DNA of 64,000 nt. Source: Limonium bicolor. Lineage: Eukaryota > Streptophyta > Magnoliopsida > Caryophyllales > Plumbaginaceae. The first letter of the stretch is position 1. The number at the start of each line of letters is the position of its first letter. The position numbers were made by a program, and so were the translations under genes. The notes beneath the pieces are model-generated. The model did not search any database. It was not told the origin of the DNA and was given only the letters and a program-made list of their open reading frames with translations. Shown piece by piece: positions 24,069-35,800 of this stretch. The stretch lies in the NCBI GenBank assembly GCA_023374045.1, contig CM041778.1, positions 293,237,533-293,301,532 of the forward strand. The letters are read 5' to 3'.

Positions 24069-26999
24069 GCAGGTTGAAAGCTTTTATATGTGGGAAATTC
24101 AGTGTTTAAGTTTAAGTCATTTAAGGGCCTAAGAGCCATGTCATTTAAGAGCCTTAGTGCTATACAATTTAAGATTATTGCAATATGGTGAGTTTGATGT
24201 GATTGAGTTGTTTGGGTGAGAAGATATGATGAGAAAGAATTTGATATGTGTGAAATGATTGAATGAGGAAAACAATGGTTTGAGCATGATAAGATACTAG
24301 AGAAGATATGGCGAAAATTGAGTAGAAAGCAAAGTGTTTAAGTGGTAGTGGTGAGTTAATATGCCCTAGGTTTCACTAGGGATCATTAAAAGGAATTGGG
24401 TGGAAATGAGTTAACTAAGGAGTTCTTGAGGTTTAGGATGACCTAGAATTGTCTAGGAGGAGATTAGAGGATTGGTGGTGTATGAACACACCAAAGTCTT
24501 GTTATGAGGGATGTAGACTTGTGCAAAAATCTGAAGGAAATGATGTATAATGCCTTGAGATGGTTTAGGTATGAACTAAAGAGTAGAACAATGAGAGTTT
24601 CGGGAAGTTTGTGTAAGAGGTGGTGATGTTAGTAGTGGACTAGTAAGGTTAGTTTAAATGGTGATGTGTGGACTTAGGTGATGGGGGTGAAAATTGAAGG
24701 AGAATGTTGTAGATTGACTAGGAATGTATAAGAGTGTAAGGTCATGAGAATGGTGAGTATTGAGTAAAAGAAATGTAGATGTCTAAGGAGGGTGTAGGAA
24801 GGTCAAGGTAAAGAAGAGCAAGGTTAATGTGCTAAGAGGATGGAAAATATGTTTATGAAGTGCCCAAACTGTTAAGGAGGGAACACTTGGGTTGGTTGAA
24901 GTTTTGGTAAGGTTACAAGTTGGAAACGTAAGGAATCATATGACAAATGTTAGGAGTGTTTGTAAGAATTTAGTAAATGTTTGAGAAGATCTTTGGAAGT
25001 TGTTTTGGAGAGTTTGGTGGAAGTTCTAAGGTGAGTTTAAGTGCCTAATGGCATTAGGACACATGGGGAACATGTGGAGAAGTTTGGAGTCAAATGGGAA
25101 ATTAGAAACATGGTTTTGGAGCCGACCGGACCTGCAAGGTCGGTCGAGCTCAGTTTACACTACCGGAAATAGTTTCTGGAACCGACCGAACTTGGGGACC
25201 GGACTTACAAGTTCGGTCGGGCTTGTATTTTGTGTACGAATTGAGTCTCTGGAATCGACCGAACTTGTCAAGTTCGGTCGGTCTTAAACGTCCCACGGGG
25301 AAACTCTTGGGAATGGACCGACCTTGGGGACCGGACTTGCAAGGTCGGTCGGGGTAAAATTTTCAACCGGTAATGAGTTCTGGAATGGACCGACCTTGGG
25401 TAAGGTTGGTCGGTAAGGTCGGTCGACCCTAAAATGAAAAAAAAAAGAAAGAAACCCTATGGAAGTTTAGTGGTATTAATGGTACCCTATTAAGAGGGCA
25501 TTGGTGATTAGAGGTGTATAGACCTAAGAGATTAAGATAAGTATAAACTTAAAGGTTTAAGGTTTAAGTTTGTAAGATTAAGTTAAAACTTAAGAGGTGT
25601 TAGGTTGGAATCATTAAGGGTTAAGTAAGTTAAGTAAGTTGAATTAAGTTAAGTGATCAATAACCTAAAACTGAATGAATGTTTTAGGACTTGGGAATTG
25701 GACTCTGGAAGAGAGTAAGCAACCGAGCGACCAACGGTGAACGGTACAGTTCTTCTTGTGACCTGCTTGCTAACGAGGTGTCCCTCGGCTTGTGTGCTAT
25801 TTGTTTTTGTGTGCTCACTAAACAAGATAAAGCATGCTACCGGATTATTATGTTTATTGTATTGTTGTGTGATGTTTGAAAACTAACACAACATACCGTG
25901 AGGACTTACTAACTGACGTTTAGTAAGGAAATGAGTGAGACTAAGGGACGCTCCCTAATATGGGATGATTTAACCGAAAGAGGTTAACCAACAAACAAGG
26001 TCTTGAGACTACTGCTAACTGGAACTTGAGTGAGGAAACCCGGGACCGAACTCCGGTCATGCATGCTAAGGAAAAGGGGGTCGGTATCTATAACAGATCC
26101 GTCTTCCGCTTAAGGACTTGTCTTCGGACTTGTAGCCTAGGGCCGGTTGCCGGCTCAGCTACGCTGGACTCCGTCCAGGGTAGGTGGCATTAAGATGGTG
26201 CGGTGGGATCACCTAAATCCCATTTGGACTTAGGATACAACCATTCCCCTCCAGGAACGGTTTGTATACTGAGAATAAGTTAAGGTTAAGATTAAGGTAA
26301 GGTTAAGATAAGTTGCAGCCATTCCTTTTTAAAGGATGGTTTGTATTATTAAGACTAAGATAAGCTACACCCACTCCTTTTAAAGGATGGTTGTTTCTAA
26401 GATTAAGATAAGACTAAGATTGAGTGAGATAAGGATGGACTAAGATTAAGAGGAAATATAACTTAAGGAGTTAAATGATTAACTCTCTAATTAAGGGAAC
26501 GCATTTAAGTCGTTCGTTGTGTGTGAACTTTGATTGTTCATTGTTGATTTGTTGTTTACTGCACTTTCTATTATGTTGTGCATCTAATCAACCTCCATGC
26601 TATCGACAATTAGTTGTCGTAGCCACGTTAGCTTGGGGGCCATGAGAGGATCGTACCAGCATTCGTGCTGACCCCCTTTGGGGGCTGTTTTTACTACACA
26701 GGTGAACATCAGGAGGCGACCGTCACGAGAGTAAGAAGAGGTACAAGCGACACGGGTTAAGTGTGGCCTACGAGTTGTGCATGTACACTCGTATGGCATT
26801 TTGAGTTAGTAATATGTATAGGAGTGAGGTGATTGTAAGAGGGACATGTATTTGGTTAAGGTTGGTTTGTACTAATGTTCGGTATATTCTGTAGTCAGAC
26901 CGTGGCAAGGTCCTGGAATGTATTTGAATCCGCTGCAGAGTTTGTATATTCGGTGTTAAGTTTGTGATAACCACGATTGGATCGAGATGGGGTGTTACA
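24069..26999 (+). mobile_element. 3' two-thirds of an initiator-tRNA-primed LTR (arm A)
   Basis: The stretch ends GATGGGGTGTTACA at 26999 and is followed by a tRNA-Met primer site. Its 5' third is missing because the Athila insertion and the arm boundary cut it off. The full form is the minus-oriented copy 31133-60608. It contains an array of CCGACC/GGTCGG palindromes (25120-25432) and short repeats of AAAGGATGGTT near 26330-26390. The LARD insertion site of arm B is empty here (AGTAA at 25922-25926). Confidence 0.88.
25120..25432 (+). repeat. Array of GGTCGGTCGG-type palindromic motifs in the LTR
   Basis: Units with ACCGACC(G/T) and (A/G)AGTTCGGTCGG or CAAGGTCGGTCGG face each other over short spacers, giving several potential hairpins. 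The same array occurs inverted at 40258-40575 in arm B. Confidence 0.75.
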
Positions 27000-27004
27000 A
27001 AAAG

Positions 27005-27016
27005 TGGTATCAGAGC
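27005..27016 (+). promoter_or_regulatory. Primer-binding site, initiator tRNA-Met (arm A)
   Basis: TGGTATCAGAGC follows the LTR end at 26999 by five bases. The arm B counterpart (31116-31127, minus) is mutated to TGGTATCGGAGT. Confidence 0.9.
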
Positions 27017-27539
27017 GTAGTTACGCTCTGAAGACAAGAAATACCGAACTTAGGAGAATATTGAGGTTGAGATTGAGTTTTGGGTTAAGGGTTGAGTGAT
27101 AGAGTGAGAGGTGCGTTAGTTAGGACTTCCCAGTATTTACCGGATATCCATAGTACCTAGACCCGCCCTCCACATCCCTAACCCTGAATATATGGAACAA
27201 ACGCCAGAGAGAAGAAAGCCTTCTCTTACTCGGGGAAACCCGATCTGGTAGTTAGTTAACAGCAAGCAATACGAGAAACATCTTGTTGAACAACAGTTTA
27301 TGAGAACTTGAACGTTTTAATGGATCGCATCAGTGAAACAGGCGCTACCTATGGAATTCTATCAATAAGGGAACGGTAATTACCGGCAACATGGGTCGAC
27401 ATGCTACGCAGTCGAAATAACCCGCCATACCAATAATAAGAAAAGCACTGGAGGTGCAATGGGTAAGGAAAGGATAAGCGACATGAGTACCAGACTGTGG
27501 TCCGAGTAAGTTTAATAGTGGATAATACCAATCATGAGA

Positions 27540-30500
27540 ACCTATTGCGCTTTACAGTTTAATTTCTTACACCTTAAGACATGTTCAATGTCTGTACTTA
27601 ATAATCCGTGCTCTTTGCAGTTCATAGTCCCTTAATTATTTGTTCTGTGATTCCTTGTGTCATCGGTCTAACTGAATTCTTTTCTTCAACTGTTTTGCGG
27701 TAATGGCAGCTCTTGTCTGATCTTGTGTCGTTGTCCATGTACGGAGTCGACTACTTCCCGTGTTCTTTACACCACTCGTCTACATGCATGGGGTACCTTA
27801 CTGGTACATTACTATTTACCCAACTAACTCATAAATGAGCGTGTCGCCTGCAAGCCCCTGTGGGGTGCAGTCGTCCCACGTCTCGTTTTAGTAAACTCAT
27901 AGTGTCCGTCACACGTTTAGCTATGTGCTAATTGAAGTATTCTGTTGTCGATCTCCTCTTTCATCGTTCCATAATAACCTTTATTGTTCTTCTTGAAGTT
28001 GATCAAGGAAATCCATTTACTACTGTTCTTGTTATGGTGTGCTTCTGGCTCCTTTCTGTATTCCGTATTGATTCCATCTCTTAATATCTGAGGTCTCTTT
28101 CCATAGAGCTCTTATCTGTTTCTCTTATTTATGCTACTAGGAATGCACTTCCAGTTCCTTAAGGAATGGGTAGTGTGCTTCCTGTGAAGTCTTACTTACC
28201 AGTCCAGACTACTGGCATCAATGCACAGTTCGTCTCCATCTTATTTCCTTACTTATATTGGTCTTAACTCATAAATCTCATTGCCTCTGTGTCAATATTT
28301 GACGGCCCATGCCTAAACGGTCGCTTTTAACGCGCACCATGACTTACTCCTTATATAAATATTGCACTCACGACCAGTACTACCGTGGTAGTTGGTCTTT
28401 ACCTTATTTGCCCATTGATGGTGCAACCTCTTACTCAACTCACGTTTCTAATGTCTTACCTTATACTCAATCCCTTCTTGGTGTAAACACACTGGGAGTT
28501 CTCTCATTCCGGTGTATGGCGGTTGCCATACCGTTTTTAAAATAGTTGACTCTTGATACGAAGATGTTCTGCTTAAATCGCAGATTCGTAAGTAGGCTGA
28601 TTTCTCTCATCCTTAGTGATGTTATTTACCATGTAATTCTACCCGATCACTGAAGAAGTTATCCACTGAATCACAAGCTCTTCTGAGCATTGGTCACTTA
28701 ACGTGCCACAATGTGCACTCACAATGTTTATCTCTAACGGTACTGATTCCTAAATTCTGGTGTTGGATATGAGGTCTGTTTCTCTGTAGCCTTTCTTATT
28801 ACTCAAATGTATTCGGTATGTTCTGAGGTAATCTCCAAGTTATAGTTTCCATTCTCTAACAAAAGCGTACTGCATCTCTAATAAGTGAAAGCCCTTTTGA
28901 GGGGTTCATTCCCACTCATGGCCTCACAACAAGGAGAGGTATCCCCACCCTAAAAGGTATGGTGCGTCCTCCGCCCCTTGTCCTTAGCATTATCCTCTTA
29001 TTCTCATCGGTGCCCCTTTTGGCAATTTCTTCCCTAATCTAATTATAGGTTTGGTAACCGTTCATATCTACGAATTGTAGTTCCTCATGGCTTAAATAAG
29101 CTCTCTTACAACTTACTGCGCCTCGAGTTCTGATGTGGTTAACATCCTTGGCTCGTAGGCTCTTAGTGCTTAATGTCCCAGTTCATTATTTGTACTCTTA
29201 CTCCTGTAGGTTATTCCTAAAGGTTTTCGTTTCCTTGAACACTATCCACCGCTAGATTACATAATAAATGTAGTATTGGGTTTCAAGATAAGTCGCTGCA
29301 ATCCTGCTATGGAAGTTTATTCAGGTGATCTGGGGTTACTTAGTGTCCTCGAAAACACTGTCATTTTACTAGACTTATGTCTTTTAGGAATCAAGGTTAG
29401 GTTTGTATCAGGCGTCTGCCTTACTGTGTCCAGTCGGATATCATCCTGTCATCCTATGCTTCCATCTCAACGCTCGTTCAAACTTCTGTTGACTACGCCA
29501 CCCATTGATGATTGTTCACACTTGGGTGTTAATTGAGTTAGGCAAACACATATTAGTTGTCATTCTTCAGTTGTTCGGCTCGACTATGCCCGCTCTGTGG
29601 GGGTAGTCCTCTAAGCTTCCCTCTGTCGAGATTGCATATCCTTGACCCTTAGTAGGTTATAGCCTAAGTTCATTTCCTCTATCCCTGTTTTCGGGGTTTA
29701 CTAACATATTCAACGAATATTATTGTTATTGGTATTCTTAATGACCATCTCGGGAGTTCTATCCCGTCCAGTTGGGAGTCGTTCTGTCGACTGCTTTCAT
29801 TGCATCTCTTGATACACCCCATGTATGTTGTTACTTACGTAGTGTTTTTGCTCGGATTACTGAGCGATCTCTTAGGTTCCTCTTGGAGATCCGGGTTGGT
29901 GTTCTTACCGCACTGTCGGTTGTTGTTTTCGTAGTATGTTGTACTGTTGCTAATATTCATATAGTCTAATATTTCGTCCAAGTCCTGCTCCCGGCTGACT
30001 GGTGCGTCTCCTCATCTCGTTATGGTCAGGCCGTCGGGCCTTTCCAAAGTCTTATTTTTCCGTTCCTATGGATTTACAATCCAGTATTAATATGTGTTAC
30101 AACTGTAGCGTTTTCCTATCTTGCCATGATGGCTGTCCGTGTAGCTTAACCGTGGTAGCACTTGCTATGGCAAGTGCGCCATGCAGGATGGGCTATTAGT
30201 ACAAGGTACATTGGTAGTGATACTTCCTTCCTCTAATTTCATGTAATTGGTAGTCCTCGGGACTCCTTCGATAATCTCTTATTTTGGATAACTGACCATC
30301 CGGCAGTTTCCTTGTTGTTTGACAGTACTGTTCTTTATCAGGGCGTTCCTCTTTCTGAGGGAACCCCTAAATATTTCCTTATGTCTTAATCCTCGCTCCT
30401 GTCTCCACACATTTTGGTTGTGGTTATTAAGTAATAATTCTCCTTTAGGCACTACATCGTAGTCCTATTTTGGTATACAATTTGTATGAGTCTCTACCGT

Positions 30501-30592
30501 CGTCCGCATTATGTCGGCTAGGTCTTGTAACCTTCCTCATAGTATGGGGTTTGGAGTTCCCGTTTCTAACTGGACTTTCCAGTAATCTCAAC
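27540..30592. other. Single-copy loop between the inverted arms
   Basis: About 3.05 kb with no counterpart in the arms. The plus strand is pyrimidine-rich. The longest frames are about 60-105 codons, match no family I recognise and look random. Because both flanking arms end in internal sequence of the same LTR element, the loop is probably non-coding interior of that element, but I see no diagnostic motif. Confidence 0.55.
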
Positions 30593-31115
30593 TCTCATGA
30601 TTGGTATTATCCCACTATTAAACTTACTCGGACCACAGTCCGGTACTCATGTCGCTTATCCTTTCCTTACCCATTGCACCTCCAGTGCTTTTCTTATTAT
30701 TGGTATGGCGGGTTATTTCGACTGCGTAGCATGTCGACCCATGTTGCCGGTAATTACCGTTCCCTTATTGACAGAATTCCATAGGTAGCGCCTGTTTCAC
30801 TGATGCGCAGCATTAAAACGTTCAAGTTCTCATAAACTGTTGTTCAACAAGATGTTTCTCATATTGCTTGCTGTTAACTAACTACCAGATCGGGTTTCCC
30901 CGAGTAAGAGAAGGCTTTCTTCTCTCTGGCGTTTGTTCCATATATTCAGGGTTAGGGATGTGGAGGGCGGGTCTAGGTACTATAGATATCCGGTAAATAC
31001 CGGGAAGTCCTAACTAACGCACCTCTCACTTATCACTCAACCCTTAACCCAAAACTCAATCTCAGCCTCAATATTCTCCTAAGTTCGGTATTTCTTGTCT
31101 TCAGAGCGTAACTAC

Positions 31116-31127
31116 ACTCCGATACCA
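31116..31127 (-). promoter_or_regulatory. Degraded primer-binding site, initiator tRNA-Met (arm B)
   Basis: The minus strand reads TGGTATCGGAGT, two changes from the arm A site. It lies just inside the LTR end at 31133. Confidence 0.75.
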
Positions 31128-32215
31128 CTTTTTGTAACACCCCATCTCGATCCAATCGTGGTTATCACAAACTTAACACCGAATATACAAACTCTGCAGC
31201 GGATTCAAATACATTCCAGGACCTTGCCACGGTCTGACTACAGAATATACCGAACATTAGTACAAACCAACCTTAACCAAATACATGTCCCTCTTACAAT
31301 CCCCTCACATCCTATACATATTACTAACTCAAAATGCCATACGAGTGTACATGCACAACTCGTAGGCCACACTTAACCCGTGTCGCTTGTACCTCTTCTT
31401 ACTCTCGTGACGGCCGCCTCCTGATGTTCACCTGTGTAGTAAAAACAGCCCCCAAAGGGGTCAGCACGAATGCTGGTACGATCCTCTCATGGCCCCCAAG
31501 CTAACGTGGCAACGACGACTAATTGTCGATAGCATGGAGGTTGATTAGATGCACAACATAATAGAAAGTGCAGTAAACAACAAACCAACAATGAACAATC
31601 AAAGTTCACACACAACCGAACGACTTAAATGCGTTCCCTTAATTAGAGAGTTAATCATTTAACTCCTTAAGTTATATTTCCTCTTAATCTTAGTCCATCC
31701 TTATCTCACTCAATCTTAGTCTTATCTTAATCTTAGAAACAACCATCCTTTAAAAAGGAGTGGGTGTAGCTTATCTTAGTCTTATAATACAAACCATCCT
31801 TTAAAAAGGAATGGCTGCAACTTATCTTAACCTTACCTTAATCTTAACCTTAACTTATTCTCAGTAGACAAACCGTTCCTGGAGGGGAATGGTTGTATCC
31901 TAAGTCCAAACCTGGGATTTAGGTGATCCCACCGCACCATCTTAATGCCACCTACCCTAGACGGGAGTCCAGCGTAGCTGAGCCTGCAACCGGCCCTAGG
32001 CTACAAGTCCGAAGACAAGTCCTTAAGCGGAAGACAGATCTGCTATAGATACCGACCCCCTTTTCCTTAGCATGCATGACCGGAGTTCGGTCCCGGGTTT
32101 CCTCACTGAAGTTCCAGTTAGCAGTAGTCTCAAGACCATTGTTTTGGTTGTTACCTCTTTCGGTTAAATCATCCCATATTAGGGAGCGTCCCTTAGTCTC
32201 ACTCATTTCCTTACT

Positions 32216-32797
32216 TGAGAAGGGCAAGAATGTGACGAAGACAAAAGGTCAAAGCAGTCCAGACCTTAGACCCCGGCCCAGACCCTAAGCCCTCCTTTAG
32301 GACCCTGTACGGGCTCCAATTCGGGCACCAAGCACTAAATCCGGGTCCTAGGCCCTATGACTACGTCCCACATTCCGGGCCCGCATTCTATGACCGGGTC
32401 CCGTATTCCGGCTCCGCACTCTATGACCGGGTCCCGTATTCCGGCCCCATGCTCTATGACCGGATCCCGCATCCTACACTATGGGACCGGAAGGCTTTAC
32501 AAGGAGAGAAGTGCCAAAATTAGGAAGGTTGCTCTAATAAAGTAATACCACATGTATAAGGATTAAGAGATAGACTTCACCCTAGAAAGTCTATAAATAG
32601 AGATGGGGGCTCATTTGTAAGGGGGCACAATATTAGAAGAGAGAAAACACTAGAAAGCTCTCTAAGGTTGTAATACCAAAGGAAGTAATAAAGATATTGT
32701 CAATGAGTGGATGTAGGCTGGATTATTGGCCGAACCACTATAGCTCTCGGTGTTCTATTTGTTCATGAGATGAGAGGAACCAAATTATGTATTTTCA
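32216..32797 (+). mobile_element. 5' LTR of the LARD
   Basis: It runs from TGAGAAGGGCAAGAATG to ATGTATTTTCA and is nearly identical to 39175-39757. Near 32357-32460 it holds three to four copies of an about 32-bp unit built on TATGACCGGGTCCCG and TATTCCGG. CTATAAATAG near 32590 is a probable TATA box. The very low LTR divergence points to a recent insertion. Confidence 0.92.
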
Positions 32798-32799
32798 TT

Positions 32800-32817
32800 T
32801 GGCGCCGTCTGTGGGAA
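32800..32817 (+). promoter_or_regulatory. Primer-binding site of the LARD
   Basis: TGGCGCCGTCTGTGGGAA lies two bases after the LTR end. The sequence is a recurrent plant gypsy-type primer site; I do not assign the tRNA. Confidence 0.8.
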
Positions 32818-35800
32818 ACGAACAGCTAGAGGAACAGCAACCACGATTTATCCACAGGCGAGAGTAATAGTTAGATTAAGGAGAAATGCCGGAGGAATTC
32901 GTAGAAAATTCATTCAAATTAACGCTTCACAAGGGAATGAAAGAAAGGAATTCACATCGAGCTTCGATCGAGAAAGGAGGGGACGAATCTGATCGACATT
33001 CAGAAAATCAAGAGAGAACCACCTCATCTTACGAAGGATTAATTCTCGTACAAAATAGATCGGTGAAGACGGAATGGCATTGCGGCCGTCAAATTCCTCG
33101 AGCATCAAAATCTCGTTCTATCGTAACTAGATAAGTGGTCAAAAGATTAGCTAAAAGCGCACGCGCTTATCCCAAATTGACCATTTCCGACCGAATCAGA
33201 AGTTAAGAAGTGAGAACCTTATGACGACCGATTGGACTCAAAGGTAGGGTTGCAAAGAGATTCAGTCGAAGAAACTCTCCCTGATCTACAGCGACATTTC
33301 GCTAAAGGAGCAATCTCTCCCTGATCGGAGAATCCGCGTCGATACACGCCGCTGCAACCAAGACCGTGAGATTGTGGAGTGAACTAGCAGGATCAAGCGA
33401 CAAGTACTTCGAAATCCAGTAGCGAAATTCCAAGATTTGAGATAAAGAAACAACCAAGGAACACGTGGCCAGATCAAGGATTTCATCGGTAAATTGATTC
33501 TCGGTTGTTGAGAAAGTGACGAAATGCAGTCTCTTGAACAAAAGGCTTCCGGTTCCATCAAGAAAGCACAAATTATTCCGTCTTGATGTAGATGAGAGGA
33601 TTGAAATAAGAAAGAAAGACATACGCGGTTCAAGAGAATCGATTCACGATTCCGCATCAAATATATTCTCCTCTCTATAAAGTTGAAGGTTAAGAAGGAT
33701 CGGGCAAAGAGAAGTGATGACCGATGTTGAAAATCCAAATCCCTGGATTGACTGGGGAAGAAGAAATCGACGTTCGTCGAAATCTTGGAAGCGGAGAGAA
33801 ACCAAAGTTTGCAGTCAATCAAAGCTTCAGCAAAGCAAGACATGGTCAAGGAGGCAAAAAGCTTGAAAGATCCACATGATTCGATCGGAGAGAAATATAT
33901 GTGGTCCAACATTAGCTCAAAATCCAAAAAAAAGAGAGAGGCAAGCGATGCGATGGTGCGGACTCGGGCGACGAACCTCAGTTTGATCCCAAAGCATTAT
34001 CCCCGTTCAGCCCTGCGACAAGACTAGGCGCGAGATGCTTCAACCGGTGGCTCCCAAAAAAAAAAGAGACTGAAAGGAAAATTCGGGAGCGGATTGGGAT
34101 CCGGCGACACTTCAAGCCTGTGCCGAAACTCAATCAAGAAAGCACGAATCCGGCCTAAACAAGCAACATGACGGCATAATTCCAAATACTAATCCGGATA
34201 GGATCAGACGACTGCTTTCCTGTTTTTTCGAATTTATTCATTCTCTCAGATTAACAATGGCCGCACCGCATTGGATACAAACCGTGCCGCATCAGTTCTT
34301 GGCCGCAGCAATTTCTTGGCCGCACCGAATTGGATACAGACCGTGCCGCATCAGTTCTTGGCGCAACAATTTCTTGGCCGCATCAGTTCTTGGCCGCATC
34401 AGTTCTTGGCCGCATCAGCTACTTGACAGCATCGACTTCTTCGCCGCAGTAATTTCTTTGGCCGGATCTCCATGACCGCATCTCAGACGTTGGCCGGTAT
34501 CTCAGACTTTGGCCGGATCGGAAGAAATTTGACTTTTTTGACCGCATCCTCAAGTGCAAAATTAGATGATGTCTTCGACTCAACACAGAACGACGTCCTC
34601 CCTCCAGGAAGAACTGGGGACCGATTGAATCAAAGAAGGAAAGAGCTAGAAGTCGTAGAATCAACACAACTCTTGACGGTATAAGCGTCTCCTCTTAAGG
34701 TCAAGCTTGGACGTCGACCCCAATCTAGAGAAAAGCATCCGGAACATGCCACGAACTTCCAAAGCCAATCACTAAAGATAAGTCCATCGATCCTAAAAAC
34801 TAAATTCTCCGGGTTTATAAGAAGTTCTTTATCTCAGCGCTTAATACCATCCAGTGATCTTCCATCTAGTTACTTCAAAAGAATAAGTGCGCTTAAATCC
34901 TTGGTCCCGATTTTCGCTTCTAAGCTTTGAGAGAAATCAGGGATTAAAATCTGAGGCACTGCTGAATATATTGTTCAAATCAGGCCTAAAGTTTTGTTCA
35001 GATTAATACTGCTGGTTGCCTTCTGATAAAATATGACCGGATGGATGTTGCTATAAGCATGATTCACTACTGATGTTTACTTTGTAAATTAGCTAACTGA
35101 TATTGTCTTACTCCCCTCATATTACTAGTTCAAAGGTCCATCTTTCCTTAGTTATGAGGCTTCTTTTGGCTACATTCTTGCTTGTTGCTTGTTGTTACTA
35201 GGTCAGAAAGTTCATTTCTGTGTTATATGAACACTATTAAAACGACATTTACTTCAGTTCTCTGATTATAGTGAGCCACCTAGATTGCTTCTGATTTCTA
35301 TTCAGACATTCGAAATAACGTTTTCGATTACGATTCTTGGAATAGGTTCACACCTGTTTGCATACTCCCTATCACACCTTTATTCAATTTCTAATGCTCA
35401 ACTTTCATGGTTTCTAAATAAACTTCATAGTGTCATTATGATTTGGTATTTTATCCTGCCGCCCTACAACCTGCTTCATTCTGTTTTCTCTGGTGCAACC
35501 TGTTTTCATTCTGATGATCATCCCCTGCCTAAGTAAAACTCCTTAGCAATTTAGACACACATTCAGGCAAACCTATTTCTTTGCCAAGCCGCATCGTTTT
35601 GAATAGCAGTCGCACACAAAAGTCACTTTGTTTAATTCTTAAACTGGTACAAAACTTGTTTTAAGGTGTCCTGCCTAGCGTGATTAAAAATCTGGTTTGT
35701 CTAACTCCAAAGCTTGGTTTTAATCTAAATTACAAAGGGACATTTACAAATTCTATTGGGATACACGATAATTGCTTCTGATTGATTAATGATGGGGCTC

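Larger units (their letters stand above)
21355..27539. repeat. Arm A of a large inverted repeat
   Basis: This 6.2-kb block is the near-identical reverse complement of 30593-44360 after the LARD element 32216-39757 is removed. It contains, left to right, an Athila gag fragment (minus), Athila primer site and LTR (minus), part of an initiator-tRNA-primed LTR (plus), its primer site and about 520 bp of internal sequence. The match stops at ATCATGAGA (27539 against 30593) on the inside and at GGGGTAGG (21355 against 44360) on the outside. Confidence 0.9.

Noticed and set aside
25120..25432. Short regularly spaced repeats as a CRISPR-like array
   Set aside because: The genome is a plant; units are palindromic, irregular in spacing and part of an LTR.
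27005..27016. tRNA-like matches at primer-binding sites (also 13853, 19479, 22309, 43385)
   Set aside because: Only the 12-19 bases complementary to the tRNA 3' end are present, directly beside LTR ends; there is no tRNA gene.
27540..30592. Frames of 60-105 codons in the loop as genes
   Set aside because: Short, on both strands, no family resemblance, and one (30470-30784) extends over the loop/arm border.
33286..33927. 213-codon minus-strand frame in the LARD interior
   Set aside because: No element or host domain seen; other frames on both strands are open over the same stretch, and it lies on the strand opposite to element transcription.
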